Origin: Nitrospirota bacterium | GTDB lineage: Bacteria > Nitrospirota_A > Leptospirillia > Leptospirillales > Leptospirillaceae | Reading direction: 5' to 3' | Assembly: GCA_021844645.1 (NCBI GenBank) | Contig: JAKBTA010000066.1 | Location: 1 to 7,127, forward strand | Length of the DNA: 7,127 nucleotides | In this document: positions 6,933 through 7,127 of the stretch, piece by piece | Layout: the number at the start of each line of letters is the position of its first letter | Position numbering within the stretch: the stretch's first letter is position 1 | The notes under the pieces: model-generated | Told to the model about the DNA's origin: nothing | What the model saw: the letters and a program-made list of their open reading frames with translations, nothing else | Databases searched by the model: none | Translations under genes and position numbers: made by a program

Positions 6933-7127
6933 ATGGATCTTGTTCTTTGGAGACATGCTAAAGCAGAGGAACTTTCTGTATTGGCAGATAGCTCTGGGGA
7001 GCCGATGCGGGATCTTGACCGTCCTTTGACGGATAAAGGCTGGAGGGATGCCAAAAAAGTTTCAGGGCGGATAGAGAAGCGACTGGATTCGTCTTTCGTA
7101 ATCTTTTCAAGCCCTGCACTGAGAACC
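6933..7127 (+). CDS. SixA-like phosphohistidine phosphatase, N-terminal part (cut by window end)
   Basis: The first 65 residues of a histidine phosphatase superfamily (branch 1, phosphoglycerate-mutase fold) protein are visible before the window ends. The start MDLVLWRHAKAE holds the RH(A) motif, with His8 the expected phosphorylated residue and Arg7 beside it. DLDRPLTDKGWRDA (27-40) is typical of SixA, which dephosphorylates phosphohistidine on signalling or phosphotransfer proteins, and FSSPALRT (58-65) holds the second conserved Arg. The ATG is preceded by AAGGAG at 6921-6926, 6 bases away, an excellent ribosome binding site. The 225-base gap and the hairpin after rfbC suggest separate transcription; TATAAC at 6884-6889 could be a -10, but no clear -35 accompanies it. 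The family also includes other small phosphatases, so the exact substrate is not certain. Confidence 0.85.
   Translation, partial: MDLVLWRHAKAEELSVLADSSGEPMRDLDRPLTDKGWRDAKKVSGRIEKRLDSSFVIFSSPALRT

Overview
The window looks like ordinary chromosome from a Gram-negative bacterium with balanced base composition (mid-to-high 40s % GC by eye). Genes are tightly packed with stop/start overlaps. The dTDP-rhamnose genes suggest rhamnose-containing surface polysaccharide. The mixture of proteobacteria-like LeuC/LeuD and RmlA/B/C proteins does not fix the lineage; a Leptospirillum-like Nitrospirota or a proteobacterium would both fit, and this is only a hunch.

Layout. (1) Positions 1-754 are gene-poor. 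They hold only short open frames I cannot assign, and the last 214 bases are strikingly rich in G over C. (2) Positions 755-830, minus strand: a tRNA-Lys(UUU) gene with encoded CCA and its own close-spaced promoter at 838-866. (3) Positions 1002-4097, minus strand: a leucine biosynthesis operon, leuC-leuD, followed by an AI-2E family membrane protein whose start codon overlaps the leuD stop. (4) Positions 4098-4198: a 101-base divergent intergenic region with a candidate promoter for the plus-strand genes. (5) Positions 4199-6707, plus strand: rfbB-rfbA-rfbC, joined by GTGA and ATGA overlaps. (6) Positions 6708-6932: a spacer with a 37-base hairpin. (7) From 6933 to the window end: the start of a SixA-like histidine phosphatase, cut by the edge.

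How the genes work together. LeuC and LeuD are the two subunits of isopropylmalate isomerase, the second dedicated step of leucine synthesis. RfbA activates glucose-1-phosphate to dTDP-glucose, RfbB dehydrates it to the 4-keto-6-deoxy sugar, and RfbC epimerises it at C3 and C5. The final reductase, RfbD, is not in the window. No mobile element, CRISPR array or unfamiliar multi-gene system is visible. The most notable details are a perfect 11-bp palindrome that forms the last codons of rfbB and contains the rfbA ribosome binding site, a tRNA-Lys with unusual elbow bases, and a C-rich, G-poor stretch on the minus strand after the tRNA that could be a Rho-dependent termination zone.
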